A DNA stretch of 64,000 nt from Frigoribacterium sp. Leaf8 (GTDB lineage Bacteria > Actinomycetota > Actinomycetes > Actinomycetales > Microbacteriaceae), in NCBI RefSeq assembly GCF_001421165.1, contig NZ_LMKB01000005.1:470223-534222 (forward strand), read 5' to 3'. The notes below the pieces were generated by a model. It saw only the letters and a program-made list of their open reading frames with translations, had not been told where the DNA came from and ran no database searches. Each line of letters starts with the position of its first letter. The first letter of the stretch is position 1. Position numbers and translations under genes: made by a program. Below, piece by piece: positions 1 through 7,463 of the stretch.

Positions 1-73
1 CTCGGTCGAGTTCGGCAACAAGGGCGGCCGCAAGGTCGTCAACATCGTCGCCTCCGCGACGGCCGTCGCCTAG
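1..73 (+). CDS. 3' end of an unrecognised protein (partial)
   Basis: The window opens inside a reading frame (first complete codon at base 2) that ends at the TAG at 71-73. The visible C-terminus reads roughly VEFGNKGGRKVVNIV followed by an alanine-rich end. That is too short to assign a family. G/C at third positions and the strong hairpin that follows directly support a genuine gene end. I do not recognise the protein. Confidence 0.5.
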   Translation, partial: SVEFGNKGGRKVVNIVASATAVA

Positions 74-94
74 GCGACAGCACACGCGTCATCC

Positions 95-138
95 GCCTCG
101 GGGCGGTCGGGCCCAGGCCCGGCCGCCCCGAGGCTTTT
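95..138 (+). terminator. Rho-independent terminator after the partial gene
   Basis: A long GC-rich inverted repeat (gcctcggggcgg pairing with ccgccccgaggc) is followed at once by a run of four T. It lies 21 bases after the stop codon of the partial gene and before the alcohol dehydrogenase. Confidence 0.85.
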
Positions 139-197
139 CCGTGCCCGCTGTACCCCTCGTCCAGGCGGCACGGGGCGAGGACGCGTAGACGGGAACG

Positions 198-1373
198 ATG
201 AAGGCACTCACGTACCAGTCCGTCACCAACGTCTCCGTCGAGGACGTCCCCGATCCCACGATCATCGACCCGAGCGACGCGGTCATCAAGGTCACGTCGG
301 CCGCGATCTGCGGAAGCGACCTGCACCTGTACGACGCCCTGGGCGCGTTCCTCGACAAGGGCGACGTGCTCGGCCACGAGACCATGGGCATCGTCACCCA
401 GGTCGGTTCCGAGGTCAGCCGCATCGAGGTCGGCGACCGCGTCGTCGTCCCCTTCGTCATCGCGTGCGGCCACTGCTTCATGTGCGACCGCGGGCTCTTC
501 TCGCAGTGCGAGACCACCCAGGTCACCGAGTACGACTCGGGCGCCACCCTCTACGGCTTCAGCAAGCTCTACGGCCAGGTGCCCGGTGGCCAGGCCGAGC
601 AGCTGCGGATCGCGCGTGCCGACGCCAACCTCGTGAAGGTCGGCGCCGACCTGCCCGACGAGCGCTACCTCTTCCTCAGCGACATCCTGCCGACCGCCTG
701 GCAGGGCGTCGAGTACGCCCAGGTGCCCGAAGGCGGCACCCTGGTCGTCCTGGGCCTCGGCCCGGTCGGCCAGTTCGCGTCGCGCATCGGCAAGTACCGC
801 GGCTACCGCGTCATCGGCATCGATCCGGTGCCCGAGCGTCGCGCCATGGCCGAGCGCCACGGCGTCGAGGTCCTCGACCTGACGAAGGACGTCGCCGACG
901 TCGTCAAGGGCATGACCGACGACCGCGGACCCGACTCCGTCGTCGACGCCGTCGGCATGGAGGCACACGAGCACGCCGGCATCGGCCTCGTGCAGAAGTT
1001 CGCCGCCGCCCTGCCCGACGCGATCGGCCAGGCCGTCATGCAGAAGGCCGGCATCGACAGCCTCGGCGCCATGCACCTCGCCTTCGAGATCGTGCGCCGT
1101 GGCGGCACCGTCTCGCTCAGCGGGGTCTACGGCGGCACGGCCGACCCCACGCCCTTCCTCACGCTCTTCGACAAGCAGATCACCATCAAGATGGGCCAGT
1201 GCAACGTCCAGAAGTGGATGGACACCCTGATGCCCCTCGTCGAGGACCCGACCGACCCGCTCGGCACCGAGGACCTCGTCACCCACCCGGTGCCGCTCTC
1301 CGAGGCCGCCGCCATGTACGACGTCTTCAAGAACAAGGAGGACGGCTGCATCAAGGTCGTCCTCAAGCCCTGA
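198..1373 (+). CDS. Zinc-dependent alcohol dehydrogenase, formaldehyde-dehydrogenase-like
   Basis: Medium-chain dehydrogenase/reductase of 391 residues, cytosolic, expected to oxidise an alcohol or thiol adduct of an aldehyde with NAD(P). Catalytic zinc ligands are visible at Cys38 and His60-Glu61. The structural zinc lobe is complete at Cys90, Cys93, Cys96 and Cys104. A Rossmann motif GLGPVG lies near residue 180. The insertion after residue 240 matches the glutathione-dependent formaldehyde dehydrogenase-like subgroup, but actinobacteria of this type are not expected to make glutathione, so the true substrate is open. The ATG follows a TAGACG hexamer by six bases, which could be the -10 of a leaderless transcript (weak, final base not T). 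The gene stands alone between two terminators. Confidence 0.9.
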   Translation: MKALTYQSVTNVSVEDVPDPTIIDPSDAVIKVTSAAICGSDLHLYDALGAFLDKGDVLGHETMGIVTQVGSEVSRIEVGDRVVVPFVIACGHCFMCDRGLFSQCETTQVTEYDSGATLYGFSKLYGQVPGGQAEQLRIARADANLVKVGADLPDERYLFLSDILPTAWQGVEYAQVPEGGTLVVLGLGPVGQFASRIGKYRGYRVIGIDPVPERRAMAERHGVEVLDLTKDVADVVKGMTDDRGPDSVVDAVGMEAHEHAGIGLVQKFAAALPDAIGQAVMQKAGIDSLGAMHLAFEIVRRGGTVSLSGVYGGTADPTPFLTLFDKQITIKMGQCNVQKWMDTLMPLVEDPTDPLGTEDLVTHPVPLSEAAAMYDVFKNKEDGCIKVVLKP

Positions 1374-1396
1374 CGCCTCGACACGTCAGAGACCTC

Positions 1397-1433
1397 GACG
1401 ACGCGACCCCCGCCTCCTGGGGGTCGCGTCGTC
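1397..1433 (+). terminator. Terminator after the alcohol dehydrogenase
   Basis: Perfect 15-bp stem (1397-1411 with 1419-1433) around a 7-base loop gcctcct. It has no clear T-run but is very stable. It lies 23 bases after the stop codon. Confidence 0.75.
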
Positions 1434-1604
1434 CCGTGAGGCGGGCTAGCGTCGTCGCTCGGGAATGCGGCCTGTTCGACGACCGTTCACCGAAACGCGC
1501 GCGCACGTTCACCCCACTCATGGCAAACGGGTGATGGACTGGTGACGAATCAACAACGAGGGTCTCGTCCCGAGCCCACGTCGGCGACATCGATTGAGAG
1601 AACC

Positions 1605-2573
1605 ATGGATCTCCGGACGGCCGAACACCCCAGGCCGAACCACTTCATCCTGCACCTCAGCGACACGCACCTCGTCGGCGGGGACCGCGACCTCTACGGC
1701 GCCGTCGACAGCGAGGCCCGGCTCCGTCAGATCATGGACGAGATCGAGGCGTCCGACGGGCGGCCCGAGGCCATCGTCTTCACGGGCGACCTCGCCGACA
1801 AGGGCGAGCCGGACGCCTACCGCAAGCTCCGCGCCCTGATCGAGCCCGTCGCCGAGCGACTCGGAGCCCAGGTCATCTGGGCCATGGGCAACCACGACGA
1901 CCGCAGCGCGTTCCGGTCCGAGCTCTTCGGGCAGCTGCCGTCGCAGCGACCCGTCGATCTCGTCTACGACGTCAACGGCCTGCGCGTCATCACCCTCGAC
2001 ACGACCGTGCCCGGCCACCACTTCGGCCGGCTCTCGGGTGACCAGCTCGACTGGCTCGCCGAGGAGCTCTCGACCGATGCCCCCGACGGCACCATCATCG
2101 CCATGCACCACCCGCCGGTCCCGAGCGTGCAGGACCTGACGGCCCTCGTCGAGCTGCGTGACCAGGCGGCCCTCGCCGAGGTGATCGAGGGCAGCGACGT
2201 CCGCTCCATCATCGCCGGGCACCTGCACTACTCGACCAACGCCACCTTCGCGGGCGTCCCCGTCTCGGTCGCGTCGGCCACCTGCTACACGCAGGACCTC
2301 AACGTCGCCGGCGGCGGAACCCGCGGCCGCGACGGTGCCCAGGCGTTCAACCTGGTGCACGTCTACGAGGGCACCGTCGTGCACTCGGTCGTGCCGATCG
2401 GCACCTACGAGACCGTGGGCGAGTACGTGCCGGCCGACGTGGTGGCCGAGCGGCTCGCCGTCGCTGGCGTGCGCATCGCCCCCGCCGCCCCCCGCCACCG
2501 CGCGACGGACACGGCACCGGTGCCCGTGGTGCCGCGTGACCTCGCGCTGACGGGGCCGATCGACACGCTCTGA
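1605..2573 (+). CDS. Calcineurin-like phosphodiesterase (CpdA type)
   Basis: Cytosolic metallophosphoesterase of 322 residues, of the class that includes 3',5'-cyclic AMP phosphodiesterase. All metal-binding motifs of the fold are present in order: LSDTH near the N-terminus, GDLAD, GNHDD, HHPP and GHLH. I chose the ATG at 1605 because GAGAG lies just upstream and the fold begins about 12 residues later. An in-frame GTG at 1542 would add 21 residues with no family similarity. The gene is transcribed alone and ends in the repeat-bearing intergenic region. Activity on cAMP is a family inference; other phosphodiesters are possible. Confidence 0.85.
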   Translation: MDLRTAEHPRPNHFILHLSDTHLVGGDRDLYGAVDSEARLRQIMDEIEASDGRPEAIVFTGDLADKGEPDAYRKLRALIEPVAERLGAQVIWAMGNHDDRSAFRSELFGQLPSQRPVDLVYDVNGLRVITLDTTVPGHHFGRLSGDQLDWLAEELSTDAPDGTIIAMHHPPVPSVQDLTALVELRDQAALAEVIEGSDVRSIIAGHLHYSTNATFAGVPVSVASATCYTQDLNVAGGGTRGRDGAQAFNLVHVYEGTVVHSVVPIGTYETVGEYVPADVVAERLAVAGVRIAPAAPRHRATDTAPVPVVPRDLALTGPIDTL

Positions 2574-2618
2574 CCGGGCGGGCGGGCCCTCGCACCACCG
2601 CAGCCGGTCTCGTGCACC

Positions 2619-2704
2619 GTCGGCAACTCCTGGCTCATGCTGCGCGCTACGGCCGGTGCCCCCTTCCCTGGCCCGTCGTGCAGCACGGAGCAGGAGTTGC
2701 CGAC
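2619..2704. repeat. 86-base palindromic element, copy 1
   Basis: The ends are inverted repeats: gtcggcaactcctg at the left and caggagttgccgac at the right, with about 50 unrelated bases between. It lies in the only non-coding stretch over 300 bases (2574-2937), between the convergent ends of the phosphodiesterase and MpaB-family genes. The rest of that stretch shows no open frame of coding character. REP- or MITE-like. Confidence 0.7.
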
Positions 2705-2784
2705 CCACTCGGTGCCGTCGACGCCGCCCGTCCCGACGCAGCCACGCCGAGGACGACCGACCGCCCCGAACACGGCCCGCGCGA

Positions 2785-2870
2785 GTCGGCAATTCCTGCT
2801 TCACGTCGCTCGAACGACGCCGACACGCCCCCGCCTGCGATCGCCGTGACGCGAGTCAGGATTTGCCGAC
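2785..2870. repeat. 86-base palindromic element, copy 2
   Basis: Same architecture and exactly the same length as copy 1: left end gtcggcaattcctg, right end caggatttgccgac, central part diverged. The copies are 80 bases apart in the same orientation. A possible degenerate half end (caggaagc...gtgccgac) follows near 2890-2911. Confidence 0.7.
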
Positions 2871-2937
2871 GAGGGACGAGGACGCCGTGACAGGAAGCCA
2901 GACGTGCCGACCCGGGCGCCGGCGACGGCGGACCGGG

Positions 2938-3771
2938 TCAGCCGTGGGCGGGGGTGCGGGCCTCGGCGGCCATGGCCGCACGCAGCCTACGCAGGTACCC
3001 GTCGCGGAGGACGTGACGGAGGCGCGGTGGCAGATGTGGGACGACCGCAGCCGTGACGAGCATCACCCGGTCGTAGCGGCGTTGGACGGCCGGCGACCAG
3101 GGCAGGCCGAAGTCGTCACGGACTCGATCCGGCAACGACCCCGCGGTGACGAGCCGGGCGAGCGGCATCACCGCTCTCAACCACCACGGCCCCGTCGTCG
3201 GGTGCAACAACTCGTGGGCGACCCGACGCGTGACGTCGTCCACCACGAGGTGCGCGACGGCGTCGTCCCAGTAGCGCCGGAACGCCGCTGCATCGGCCGG
3301 CCACAACTCTCGCGGCATCTGCAGCGACGTGCCGACGAGGGCGTAGTCCTGGTAGACGGTCTCGGCGTGGGCCGGGTCGATCGGCCCGTGCACCCGCTCG
3401 AACAGCTGCACGGCCGAGTCGTAGAGCGTGGCAGCGACCCAAAGCTGCAGATCGGGGTCGAACGCGTCGTACCGCACCGACGAGGACCCGCCGTCGTGCA
3501 CCGGACGGTGCGCCCGCCCGACGACCCGGCGGACGTGGGCCACCTCGGACGGGGTGCCGAAGACGATGGCGTAGAGGTACGTCATGGTGCCGTGCAGCCG
3601 CGACAGCGGGCGCTCGACGAAGTCGCTGTGCTCGGCGACGCCGTGCCCCACCCCGGGGTTCGCGAGTTGCAGCAGGATCGCCCTGCCCCCACCGGCCAGG
3701 AGCAGCGACTCGCCCGCCATGTCGGAGATGCGCCGCACGTCCGAGCCGTGAAGGGTCCAGGGCAGTCGCAT
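2938..3771 (-). CDS. Oxygenase MpaB family protein (DUF2236)
   Basis: A 277-residue protein of the DUF2236/MpaB family, which includes the latex-clearing oxygenase Lcp and the fungal mycophenolic-acid enzyme MpaB; these are heme-dependent oxygenases or oxidases. The usual family start (DVRRISDMAGESLLLAGGGRAILLQ region, residues 10-35), the LHGTMTYLYA segment and the late arginine-rich C-terminus are visible. The substrate is unknown. The ATG is preceded by TAGGCT with a six-base gap and no ribosome site, so the mRNA is probably leaderless. It is divergent from the NUDIX gene across 38 bases. Confidence 0.85.
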   Translation of the reverse strand: MRLPWTLHGSDVRRISDMAGESLLLAGGGRAILLQLANPGVGHGVAEHSDFVERPLSRLHGTMTYLYAIVFGTPSEVAHVRRVVGRAHRPVHDGGSSSVRYDAFDPDLQLWVAATLYDSAVQLFERVHGPIDPAHAETVYQDYALVGTSLQMPRELWPADAAAFRRYWDDAVAHLVVDDVTRRVAHELLHPTTGPWWLRAVMPLARLVTAGSLPDRVRDDFGLPWSPAVQRRYDRVMLVTAAVVPHLPPRLRHVLRDGYLRRLRAAMAAEARTPAHG

Positions 3772-3777
3772 GCGGTC

Positions 3778-3783
3778 AGCCTA
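3778..3783 (-). promoter_or_regulatory. -10 element (TAGGCT) of the MpaB-family gene
   Basis: TAGGCT on the minus strand, six bases before the ATG at 3771. The spacing places the transcription start at or next to the start codon. Confidence 0.55.
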
Positions 3784-3797
3784 CGGCGGGCCGTCGG

Positions 3798-3803
3798 TAG
3801 GGT
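3798..3803 (+). promoter_or_regulatory. -10 element (TAGGGT) of the NUDIX gene
   Basis: TAGGGT six bases before the ATG at 3810. It faces away from the MpaB-family promoter only 14 bases away. Confidence 0.55.
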
Positions 3804-3809
3804 GCTGAC

Positions 3810-4286
3810 ATGGCCACCCCCGACTTCGTCCTGTCCCTGCGCGAGAAGATCGGCACGGCACCGCTGTGGCTCGCCGGCGTCACCGCGGTCGTGGTGCGCG
3901 GTGACGAGACGCTGATGGTGCGCCGAGCCGACACCGGCGCCTGGACGCCGGTGACGGGCATCGTCGACCCGGGCGAGCACCCCGCCGACGCCGCCGTCCG
4001 CGAGACCCTCGAGGAAGCCGACCTGCACGTCGTCCCCGAACGGCTGGCCTCGATCGGAGTGACCGACGAGGTCGTCTACCCGAACGGCGACCGCGCGCAG
4101 TACCTCGACCACACCTTCGTGATGCGCTACGTCTCGGGCGAGCCCTCCCCTGCGGACGGCGAGAACACCGAGGCCCGGTGGTTCCGGCTGGACGCCCTGC
4201 CGCCCATGGGCCCGGACATGCTCTCTCGTCTCGACGCCGCACTCGCGGGCGAACAGGCCGCCCGCTTCGGCACCTCGTCGAGCTGA
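3810..4286 (+). CDS. NUDIX hydrolase
   Basis: A 158-residue cytosolic pyrophosphohydrolase of the NUDIX superfamily, which cleaves a nucleoside diphosphate linked to another moiety. The NUDIX box spans residues 50-72 (Gly50, Glu56, then RETLEE at 64-69). The usual Gly before the last aliphatic position is Asp71, a tolerated variant. The N-terminal segment before the fold (residues 1-22) is typical of an actinobacterial branch. The substrate cannot be read from sequence. The start is supported by the -10 hexamer six bases upstream. Confidence 0.88.
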   Translation: MATPDFVLSLREKIGTAPLWLAGVTAVVVRGDETLMVRRADTGAWTPVTGIVDPGEHPADAAVRETLEEADLHVVPERLASIGVTDEVVYPNGDRAQYLDHTFVMRYVSGEPSPADGENTEARWFRLDALPPMGPDMLSRLDAALAGEQAARFGTSSS

Positions 4287-4336
4287 GCGGCCGTCCGGAC
4301 GACGGCGACGGCCACCGCGCCGGCGCCCGGCGTCGA

Positions 4337-4376
4337 CACCCGGGGCCAGTGATCGGCACCCGGGGCCGGTGACCGG
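4337..4376. repeat. Two tandem 20-base repeats
   Basis: Two adjacent 20-base units beginning cacccggggcc differ at two positions. They lie in the 135-base gap between the convergent NUDIX and Stealth genes, which otherwise shows no gene. They could contribute to a bidirectional terminator but do not form a clean hairpin. Confidence 0.6.
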
Positions 4377-4421
4377 TGACCGACGACGCCCGTCACACCC
4401 GCGACGCGGGTACGGCCGGCG

Positions 4422-6107
4422 TCAGTCCGACCCTTCGAGCCCCCGCTGGGACGACGATCCGGTCGCCTCGCCCGACTGCGCCGCCTCGGCCCCGAGTGCC
4501 CGCCTGTCCTGCTCGGCGTTCTCGAGGGCGACGCGCTGCATCTCGTCCTTCTCCCACGGTGCGGGGAACGGGTAGTACCGCTCGAGGAAGTCCGTGACCG
4601 TCGCGGTCCGCTCGTCGTCGGTGACCTCGGGGAAGCTGCCGTCGTTGAGGCAGAAGAAGTCGAACGCGCGTTTCTTCAGCACCTCGGACAACGACGCCAG
4701 CCCCGACACCATCGTGGTGTCGATGTAGCTGACCTTCGCGTTCTCCTGCACGATCGCCCGACCCGTCATCAGCGAGTAGTAGTGGTAGAGCGAGTTGGTG
4801 ACCGAGATGTTCTCCTTCGCACGGAAGGGGCTGCCGGCCGTGGCGGCGAACTCGTCGGCGAACTCGTGCTCCATCTCGAACAGGACGCTGCGGCGCAGCG
4901 GCGCAGCGGTGTGCTCGAGGTGACGCGTCAGGACGCGGCCGAAGCGCTGCTGCAGCAGGCGACGGTTGACCCGCGCGGCGTTCTCGAACCCGCTGCGGTC
5001 GATGTTGTTGTGCCCGAGCCCGATGCGGGTGTCGGCCTCGATGAACTTCGTGACAGAGCCCGGGGAGAAGAACATGCTCGGCGCGACGGGTCGCCCGAAG
5101 AACATGTCGTCGTTCGAGTACAGGAAGTGCTCGCTGAGCCCCTCGATGTGGTGCAACTGCGACTCGACGGCCTGCGAGTTGTGCGTCGGGAGCATCGAGA
5201 GGTCGCTGAAGAACTCCTCGCTGCGCACGACGCGGACGCGGGGGTGCTCGCCCAACCACTCGGGCACGGGCGAGTCGGTCGCGATGTAGATGTTCCGGAC
5301 CCACGGGGCGAACATGTAGACCGACCGCAGGGCGTACTTGAGCTCGTCGATCTGACGGAACCGGGCCGCCGAGTCGTCGCCCTCGCCGACCACGTGACGC
5401 TTGGCCTGGGCGGCCCGGGCACGCTGGTACTCGATGGAGTTGCCGTCGACCCACGAGAAGACGATGTCGATGTCGAAGGTGATGTCGGTGGCGTGGTCGT
5501 CGAACATGTGCTCGAGGGTGGGCCACTCGATGCCGTACCGCTCGACCGTCTGTTCGACGGCCTCGGCACGGGGCAGTTCGGTGCGCATCAGCGCGTTCTC
5601 GGTCGGGGCGAGGATCTCGTCGTCGGTGATGATCCAGAACTCGACCTGCACGGCCGTGCCCGCGCCGTAGCGGAGGCGGCCGATGGGCTCGACACGGGGC
5701 CGGTAGACGCGGAAGACCCGCTCGGTCTCGAGCTCGAGCCCGCCCTCGACGACGAGGGACGCCTGACCCTTGCGGGGCTTGGCGTAGAAGGGCTCGGTGG
5801 CCGAGGCCGCGACCATGGCGGCGGTGAAGCGGTCACGGTGGACGGTATCGACGGCGATCACCGGGCGGACGTCGTTGCCGCGCACGAGCAGGAAGGGCAC
5901 CTGGGCGGCGTCGAGCACACGCCGGATGTAGAGCAGGTCCTCGATCATCGACTGCTGGGGCGTGAGGTGACCGTTGAGGAGCGTGAACTGGCCCTTGCGG
6001 ACCACGACGTCCTCTCGGTCGAGACCACCGGCTCGGTGACGAGGGGTCAGGAGAGGACTCTCGGACGTGCCGACCATCTCTGACGTACCGGGGATCTCCG
6101 TGGCCAT
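4422..6107 (-). CDS. Stealth family protein, sugar-phosphate transferase
   Basis: A 561-residue member of the Stealth family, which transfers hexose-1-phosphate to make phosphodiester-linked capsule or surface polymers (for example GlcNAc-1-phosphotransferases of bacterial capsules). All four conserved regions are recognisable: CR1 DIDIVFSWVDG, CR2 DELKYALRSV with IYIATD, CR3 with SQAVESQLH and YSNDDMFFGRP, and CR4 with the FRAKENISVTNS stretch. No signal peptide or membrane segment is seen. No other polysaccharide gene is adjacent, so it acts alone here or with genes elsewhere. A TAAAAT hexamer lies about 50 bases upstream on the minus strand (6158-6163). Confidence 0.88.
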   Translation of the reverse strand: MATEIPGTSEMVGTSESPLLTPRHRAGGLDREDVVVRKGQFTLLNGHLTPQQSMIEDLLYIRRVLDAAQVPFLLVRGNDVRPVIAVDTVHRDRFTAAMVAASATEPFYAKPRKGQASLVVEGGLELETERVFRVYRPRVEPIGRLRYGAGTAVQVEFWIITDDEILAPTENALMRTELPRAEAVEQTVERYGIEWPTLEHMFDDHATDITFDIDIVFSWVDGNSIEYQRARAAQAKRHVVGEGDDSAARFRQIDELKYALRSVYMFAPWVRNIYIATDSPVPEWLGEHPRVRVVRSEEFFSDLSMLPTHNSQAVESQLHHIEGLSEHFLYSNDDMFFGRPVAPSMFFSPGSVTKFIEADTRIGLGHNNIDRSGFENAARVNRRLLQQRFGRVLTRHLEHTAAPLRRSVLFEMEHEFADEFAATAGSPFRAKENISVTNSLYHYYSLMTGRAIVQENAKVSYIDTTMVSGLASLSEVLKKRAFDFFCLNDGSFPEVTDDERTATVTDFLERYYPFPAPWEKDEMQRVALENAEQDRRALGAEAAQSGEATGSSSQRGLEGSD

Positions 6108-6157
6108 GCAGACTCAACCTTCCGTGCGGGCCTCGGGCGGGCGGACGCACCCTCGGC

Positions 6158-6163
6158 ATTTTA
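6158..6163 (-). promoter_or_regulatory. Possible -10 element (TAAAAT) of the Stealth gene
   Basis: One of the few AT-rich hexamers in the region, five of six matches to TATAAT. It lies about 50 bases before the ATG on the minus strand. No convincing -35 was found. Confidence 0.35.
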
Positions 6164-6204
6164 CGGGGTCGGAGGCACCTCGGCGGATCCGCTGCCCACG
6201 ACGG

Positions 6205-6576
6205 TCAGCGGCGGCCTCGGACCGGAGCGGCCCCCGTGGTCGTCGCGGCGGCGGTCGGCACCTTCACGAGCACCCCGACGGCGATCATGAGCGCCGCGGC
6301 GACGAACTGCAGCCCCTGCCAGAGGTCGGGCTGGACGGGCACCACGAACACCGGGTTCCAGAGGACGGCCACGGCGGCGAGCAGGGGCAGCGCCCACCAG
6401 GCACGCCCCCGGTAGGCGAAGACGAGGACGATCAGGGCGAAGATCGACACCACGTACCGGAACACGGTGAAGACGTCGGAGCCGAGCAACGCGGTGCCGG
6501 CCAGCAGGGCGATGGCCGCGATCAGGCCGGGCGCCAGGGCCGGACGCGTGAACGCGGGGGCGGTGGGGGTGGGCAC
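6205..6576 (-). CDS. Small four-helix membrane protein (DUF6804-like)
   Basis: A 123-residue protein that is almost entirely hydrophobic, with four predicted membrane segments (about residues 13-32, 36-53, 60-78 and 88-107). The pattern RYVVSIFALIV, an aromatic-rich loop, then AVLWNPVF resembles DUF6804 proteins of unknown function. It starts with GTG three bases after the stop of the SGNH hydrolase gene, so the two are co-transcribed and probably translationally coupled. Nothing in the sequence indicates a substrate. Confidence 0.75.
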   Translation of the reverse strand: MPTPTAPAFTRPALAPGLIAAIALLAGTALLGSDVFTVFRYVVSIFALIVLVFAYRGRAWWALPLLAAVAVLWNPVFVVPVQPDLWQGLQFVAAALMIAVGVLVKVPTAAATTTGAAPVRGRR

Positions 6577-6579
6577 CGC

Positions 6580-7167
6580 CTACTCGATGTCGTAGGCGAC
6601 GTCGAGGACGCTGATCGGACGGCTCATCGGCGGCTCGTCACGCAGGCGCTCAAGGGCCGGCTGCAGTTCGCCCAGCCAGGCCTGGTAGCCGGCGTCGCTG
6701 AGGTGGACGTGGTCGGCGGCGAACTCGGGTCGCAGCGCGTCACCGGATTCGTCGGCGAGGGCGGGCCAGAGGTCGAGCCACTGCGCCCGGACCGTCGAGG
6801 AGAACTGACGGAGGTGGCGGTTGGCGTCCTTGAGGCGGGGTGCGAACTCCGCCCCCCGCGGCGCGATCGACTGCAACAGCAGACGCGTGCCGGGCAGTTC
6901 ACGACGCATCGCCACCATGAGGTTCTCGATGCCGCGCACCACCTGTTCGACCGAGCGTCGCGCGGTGAAGTCGTTGGTGCCGATCATGAGCACGACGGAG
7001 TCGGGGTTCGCGGCCACGACGTCGTGGAGCCGTTCGGTCAGGCCGGCGACCGTGTCGCCCCCGACGCCCAGGTTGACGACCTGCTCGTCGGGCAACCACG
7101 CCGCCCAGTCGCCGTTCTCGGTCAAGCTGTCGCCGACGAAGGCGACGGTCTCTCGGTGTGTCATCAC
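6580..7167 (-). CDS. SGNH/GDSL-type esterase
   Basis: A 195-residue hydrolase of the SGNH family (lysophospholipase L1/TesA type), cytosolic as no signal peptide is visible. The four blocks are present: block I GDSLTEN with nucleophile Ser14, block II Gly in NLGVGGDT, block III Asn in GTNDF, and block V DHVHLSDAGY with the Asp and His of the triad. The ATG at 7167 is preceded by an AGGAGG-like ribosome site. It acts on an ester or acyl substrate that the sequence does not define. The next gene (small membrane protein) follows within three bases. Confidence 0.87.
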   Translation of the reverse strand: MMTHRETVAFVGDSLTENGDWAAWLPDEQVVNLGVGGDTVAGLTERLHDVVAANPDSVVLMIGTNDFTARRSVEQVVRGIENLMVAMRRELPGTRLLLQSIAPRGAEFAPRLKDANRHLRQFSSTVRAQWLDLWPALADESGDALRPEFAADHVHLSDAGYQAWLGELQPALERLRDEPPMSRPISVLDVAYDIE

Positions 7168-7229
7168 GACCTCCTGGTGGTCTGCTGAAGTGCCCCCATC
7201 GTGCCATCACCCGCTGGGAGCCGCGAACC

Positions 7230-7247
7230 GGCGCGCGCGTGCGCGCC
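7230..7247 (-). terminator. Possible weak terminator hairpin
   Basis: Perfect 7-bp stem (ggcgcgc with gcgcgcc) with a 4-base loop, just downstream of the minus-strand micro-protein stop. No T-run. Confidence 0.35.
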
Positions 7248-7256
7248 GCCCCGACC

Positions 7257-7463
7257 TCACTGTCGGAAGCGCCGCGGCCTCTTCGACCAGACGCGGTCGA
7301 GCGCGTGGCGGACGCGCGGCAGCAGCACCACGAACGACGACACGACGACGAGCACCCCGAACAGCACCCCGAGCCACAACGGCACGGGCGACATGGCCTC
7401 GTCGCCCGCCGGGTACAGCGGCACCGGCGACGACGCCAGGACGAGGAGGCGCGGGTCGGTCAC
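7257..7463 (-). CDS. 68-residue membrane micro-protein coupled to the SDR gene
   Basis: Small frame beginning at a GTG that shares bases with the TGA of the preceding gene (GTGA, four-base overlap), so its translation is probably coupled to the SDR/DUF2867 protein. It has one hydrophobic segment (about residues 26-48) followed by a strongly basic tail (RVRHALDRVWSKRPRRFRQ), giving a predicted N-out/C-in topology. I do not recognise a family. The coupling and good codon use argue that it is real; a role as a small membrane partner of the upstream protein is only an inference. Confidence 0.6.
   Translation of the reverse strand: MTDPRLLVLASSPVPLYPAGDEAMSPVPLWLGVLFGVLVVVSSFVVLLPRVRHALDRVWSKRPRRFRQ

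Noticed and set aside
39-1286. Minus-strand open frame opposite the alcohol dehydrogenase
   Set aside because: Asp/Val/Gly/Leu-rich shadow of a well-supported gene, and it runs through the strong terminator at 95-138.
1542-1604. Upstream GTG start for the phosphodiesterase
   Set aside because: It adds residues without family similarity, while the ATG at 1605 has a nearby ribosome site.
4782-6083. Plus-strand open frame opposite the Stealth gene
   Set aside because: No recognisable domain; the opposite strand has all four Stealth regions.
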